Below are positions 20,122 to 22,891 of a stretch of 22,891 nt of DNA, piece by piece. Within the stretch, counting starts at the first letter, position 1. Every line of letters begins with the position of its first letter. The notes beneath the pieces were generated by a model. The model did not search any database, was not told where the DNA came from, and worked only from the letters and a program-made list of their open reading frames with translations. Location of the stretch: assembly GCA_964362485.1 (NCBI GenBank), contig CAYIEX010000007.1:1-22891 (forward strand), written 5' to 3'. This DNA is from CAMAVK01 sp964362485 (lineage in GTDB: Archaea > Nanobdellota > Nanobdellia > Woesearchaeales > GW2011-AR9). Made by a program: the position numbers and the translations under genes.

Positions 20122-20358
20122 ATGATAGATATTGCAAAATATATTCTACAAGGGTCGATTGCCTTACGTGTGATTCCAAATTCGGGAAGAACTGAAGCAA
20201 AGGAGGAAAATGGAATTCTTAAAGTTTACCTCAAGGCTGTACCAGATGATAATAAAGCGAACAAGGAGTTGATTGCATTTTTTAAGAAGGAATTTGGGTT
20301 GAGAGTGGAAATTCTGGTTGGAAATAAGAGTAGGCAGAAGGTGCTGCGGGTGTTGTAG
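20122..20358 (+). CDS. DUF167 (YggU family) protein
   Basis: A 78-residue small alpha/beta protein. The pattern ALRVIPNSGRTEAKEENGI, LKVYLKAVPDDNKANKELI, and VGNKSRQK matches the DUF167 family: R-V-x-P-N-[AS], then L-x-V-x-L, A-x-P-x-x-x-K-A-N, then G-x-x-S-R-x-K. The family is found in all three domains and its function is not settled. It is leaderless: taattaaat (20092-20100) is centred 26 bp from the ATG. It diverges from GINS51, with the 142-bp gap 19980-20121 holding both promoters. Confidence 0.88.
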   Translation: MIDIAKYILQGSIALRVIPNSGRTEAKEENGILKVYLKAVPDDNKANKELIAFFKKEFGLRVEILVGNKSRQKVLRVL

Positions 20359-20466
20359 GGGTGTCGTGTTTACGCTGCAAGGTTAGGCAAAAATCAACTT
20401 ACTCTTAATCACTGTATAGTGGAAATTCAGGAAGCATTTTTAAAATAGGATTGTTTTAGGAGTAGT

Positions 20467-21897
20467 ATGAGCCTTGAATTAAAGTTAGACTTACGACAGA
20501 TTACCCGTATTTCATCACACGATGATGATCCCGATGACTATTTTAGAACGCATTACAAACACTCATCCACTATTGGTGGGGAAAAAGTTGATTATGCGTT
20601 TGCGTCACGCGCTGCACTTTTGCGCTGGGGAGATAATGAATGGGGATATGCAAGCCAGGGTGATGTGGTTATTGTTTCAAAACATCTTGAACCTGTTTTA
20701 GTTCCCTTTGTTGCGTTACATCTTTTGTATACATCCCTCGATAACTCTGAGTTAGAGGATCGTTTGGGATTGGAGCGAGGCGAGTTTGCTAAGTTGGATT
20801 ACTATTCCAAAGATAAGGCTAAGTTGAGTATTCCACTCGGTATTGCAGCACAGTATTTAGCTTCAGATTCTTTGATTAATCTGCTGGATTTGTATCGGGC
20901 TTCAGAATGGTCAGAATATCTAGATAAGGAGATCTTAGGTAATTTGATTTCTGTTTATAACCCGGAAGGGCAGGATACAAATGCACTTACTACGCGTGGA
21001 CAGATTGAGCGAGATTTTGCGGTGAAAAGTGAGAGTGAGAGAGTAACTGCTCACCATGAAAATAAACAAGTTCGTAGGTCACAAGGTCTTGCTGCTTTAA
21101 GCCGAACGGATTCGTATCTAGCGCACTTATTTGATAATGAAATATCGAGAGCAGATAAAGTATTACGGGAACTTGATCGTGTCTATCTAACAGATAACTG
21201 CGTAGCCCTCTGCCATATTGCGCAACAATTGAGAGATTACAAAGGAAGTGAGCCGATTCTGGTGGACGCAATCACGAGCCGATTCCTATATCAAATTTAC
21301 ATAGCACTTGAAGAACCCGAAGCTCCAGCTGGAGCACACCGCAAACAGCGAAAAGATAACCGGCCTTTACGTTTTGGTGAAGGAAAAGAGCTTGAAGGTA
21401 TCGAGCTTAAAGTAGGACAAAATATTGTTATCCCACATCACGCTGGATACCGGTTTTGGGAATCTTTGTATTTACGCCTGAAATTCGTTGTTGATAAGCA
21501 ACGTCAAGGTTTGGAACAAGCCATGATAGGAGCACATAAATTGTTAGAGGATACCAGATCCGGAGATGTTCTGGCGCATAAGTATGCACAGACTGTCGTT
21601 GCATTAATTGGTCCAACTTTCATCGATGAACAGACGGCAATTGTTCCCACAATTTGCCAAGTTCAAGACGTGGTTGATACACTTGTTGATGCCACAGATG
21701 AAAGAGAAAATGCGCTAGTACAAGCAACTACTGCTGACGAGGATTATCTCACGGCGGTGCGAATACGGAGTATGTCACAAAGAGTCCAGAGGGTCCGTCT
21801 TTCAACGGAAGAAGTCGACCGCTTGATCCGCTCTGATCGGGAAGAGAGGTACGCCCGTCTAGTAGCGCAAACACGGACTGTACTTACTGGACCTTAG
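20467..21897 (+). CDS. Large hypothetical protein
   Basis: 476 residues, soluble, no signal peptide or membrane helix, no family recognised. The start carries an acidic stretch (SSHDDDPDDYF, 16-26). Residues 40-130 look alpha/beta with YAFASRAALLRWGDNEWGY, and the remainder is mostly charged helix with an Arg-rich C-terminus (RIRSMSQRVQRVRLS, DREERYARLVAQ). AGGAG lies 4 nt before ATG 20467, and a TATA-like tttttaaaa (20437-20445) is centred 26 bp upstream, so both leadered and leaderless reading are possible. It faces the last gene across a 52-bp gap. Confidence 0.65.
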   Translation: MSLELKLDLRQITRISSHDDDPDDYFRTHYKHSSTIGGEKVDYAFASRAALLRWGDNEWGYASQGDVVIVSKHLEPVLVPFVALHLLYTSLDNSELEDRLGLERGEFAKLDYYSKDKAKLSIPLGIAAQYLASDSLINLLDLYRASEWSEYLDKEILGNLISVYNPEGQDTNALTTRGQIERDFAVKSESERVTAHHENKQVRRSQGLAALSRTDSYLAHLFDNEISRADKVLRELDRVYLTDNCVALCHIAQQLRDYKGSEPILVDAITSRFLYQIYIALEEPEAPAGAHRKQRKDNRPLRFGEGKELEGIELKVGQNIVIPHHAGYRFWESLYLRLKFVVDKQRQGLEQAMIGAHKLLEDTRSGDVLAHKYAQTVVALIGPTFIDEQTAIVPTICQVQDVVDTLVDATDERENALVQATTADEDYLTAVRIRSMSQRVQRVRLSTEEVDRLIRSDREERYARLVAQTRTVLTGP

Positions 21898-21949
21898 ATG
21901 AATCATGTAGCTATGATTTAGATATTGTTCAAGAGGATTAGCTACTGAG

Positions 21950-22891
21950 TTATGAAAGAAGTGTTTCGGCAAGTTTCTGAGCAAGTTCATCTGTCATTTT
22001 ATTATCTTTTGTTTTATGGATACGGATTAAAATATCATGCAAGGCCGTAACTTGTGGTTCCAACTTGGGAGGGATAGTGGGATCACTTTTGGTGTAGCGT
22101 TTTCGCGTCCGCCGTACTGTCAGAGTTGCTATTTCTTTGAGCTTGTTGAAATCTGGTTTTTGCTGCTCTGATGCTTGTACCATTGTTTCTAATGCTGTCA
22201 CCACGGAACCTAGTGGGAAGTGAATGACCTTACCATACTGGGTTGGAATAAAGGCTTTATGCAACAAATTGAGTACTTCGGCTGAACTTTCGTACGTTTC
22301 CGTGTGCTGGTTCCAGGATGCAAAACCGCGATGCGCTGCTGTGAAGAACTCATCGACGGCTTGAGGATAGCGACCATCGTTGTACCCTGTTGCTGCTCGG
22401 CGTAGTTCGCTAAAGTATGGAGCAACTATTTCTACAGAGGTTCCAAACTCGCTATGAATCCGCTCCAGGAGAGGTTTAATGTAGCGCGGGGAGGGAATAT
22501 GGAAACTGAGAGGGGAACCAATCATTTCCTCAAATGCATCAAGAACGCTGCTCATGGTTAATGAATCGATATGGGCAGACATTTCAACGACATTATCCAA
22601 AATCAAGCGATAGCGTCCGAGATCTTTTGCCAAGATAGGTTTGTACATTGAATCAAGTGCATAATGCATAACCGAAACTACATCGGCACTTAGGTCAAGC
22701 GGAAGGTCGCGAATACATGTTTCACGGACGAATTCAATGAGTGTTTCTTCCCTTTTAATTGGGACTTCCCGTTTGTCCGACCAGGCGTAGAGACGGGAAA
22801 TTAACTTCCCAAAGCTGCTATAATCCCCGTCCCCTTTGACTCTGGGAAGAATTGCAGCATACAACTGAAGATATTTTTCAAGATTCTCTGG
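21950..22891 (-). CDS. Large hypothetical protein, 5' end outside window
   Basis: The frame stays open to the window edge: codons before the TTG at 22864 read PENLEKYLQ, so the true start lies beyond 22891. The visible 313 or so residues are mostly alpha-helical with no membrane segment: DLSADVVSVMHYALDSMYKP, then helical pairs to about 250, a basic patch TVRRTRKRYTK, and a final acidic helix. The layout suggests a helical-repeat or scaffold protein, but I recognise no family. It faces the 476-residue gene tail to tail; whether the two are related in function is unknown. Confidence 0.6.
   Translation of the reverse strand, partial: PENLEKYLQLYAAILPRVKGDGDYSSFGKLISRLYAWSDKREVPIKREETLIEFVRETCIRDLPLDLSADVVSVMHYALDSMYKPILAKDLGRYRLILDNVVEMSAHIDSLTMSSVLDAFEEMIGSPLSFHIPSPRYIKPLLERIHSEFGTSVEIVAPYFSELRRAATGYNDGRYPQAVDEFFTAAHRGFASWNQHTETYESSAEVLNLLHKAFIPTQYGKVIHFPLGSVVTALETMVQASEQQKPDFNKLKEIATLTVRRTRKRYTKSDPTIPPKLEPQVTALHDILIRIHKTKDNKMTDELAQKLAETLLS

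Overview
The window looks like chromosomal DNA from an archaeon of the DPANN group, most like Woesearchaeota or Pacearchaeota. Archaeal markers seen directly are a GINS51 replication subunit, a stand-alone Bud32 kinase, a Ser-His (ER-type) signal peptidase, and TATA boxes about 27 bp from start codons. Lineage-typical features are a tandem-HTH regulator next to large secreted LamG/Ig-like proteins, LTGxxV motifs beside membrane anchors, many short orphan genes and a purM with no purine pathway around it. The lineage call is inference from protein style; there is no rRNA gene to settle it. No tRNA, rRNA, CRISPR array, transposase or replication origin was recognised.

Left part (1-3233): a 3'-truncated gene related to the FmrO/ArmA/RmtB 16S rRNA methyltransferases diverges from a signal peptidase I. 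Next come a membrane-anchored P-loop ATPase with a Zot-like layout and an orphan 202-residue gene flanked by 13-bp inverted repeats. A gene-free stretch (2917-3233) is packed with strong hairpins.

Surface operon (3234-8923, minus strand): a small tandem-HTH protein overlaps by 4 nt a 1324-residue membrane-anchored protein with three 289-residue LamG repeats. Three bases later follows a 403-residue Ig-like protein with a C-terminal membrane anchor. Upstream lies an array of TTGTTTAT sites spaced by whole double turns of the helix. Both surface proteins carry a PxLTGxxV motif on the outer side of the membrane. The LamG protein has exactly four cysteines per repeat, so extracellular disulfides are likely.

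Middle (9141-14867): small DPANN-type proteins, endonuclease III in an apparent operon with a secreted thioredoxin fused to a CcdA-like membrane domain that has lost its cysteines, an orphan PurM, a cytoplasmic thioredoxin and an isochorismatase-family hydrolase.

Right part (14962-22891): Bud32 (KEOPS, tRNA t6A synthesis), an MnmC/MnmD-like tRNA methyltransferase, an anchored extracellular protein of unknown function, a VTT/DedA-like membrane protein, GINS51, a DUF167 protein and two large orphan proteins, the last running off the window.

Transcription signals are consistent through the window. About ten genes have a TATA-like box 24-28 bp upstream of the start codon and appear leaderless. 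A few (the 91-residue protein, the thioredoxin-CcdA protein, purM, thioredoxin) have short leaders with a Shine-Dalgarno sequence. This rule was used to correct several start codons.
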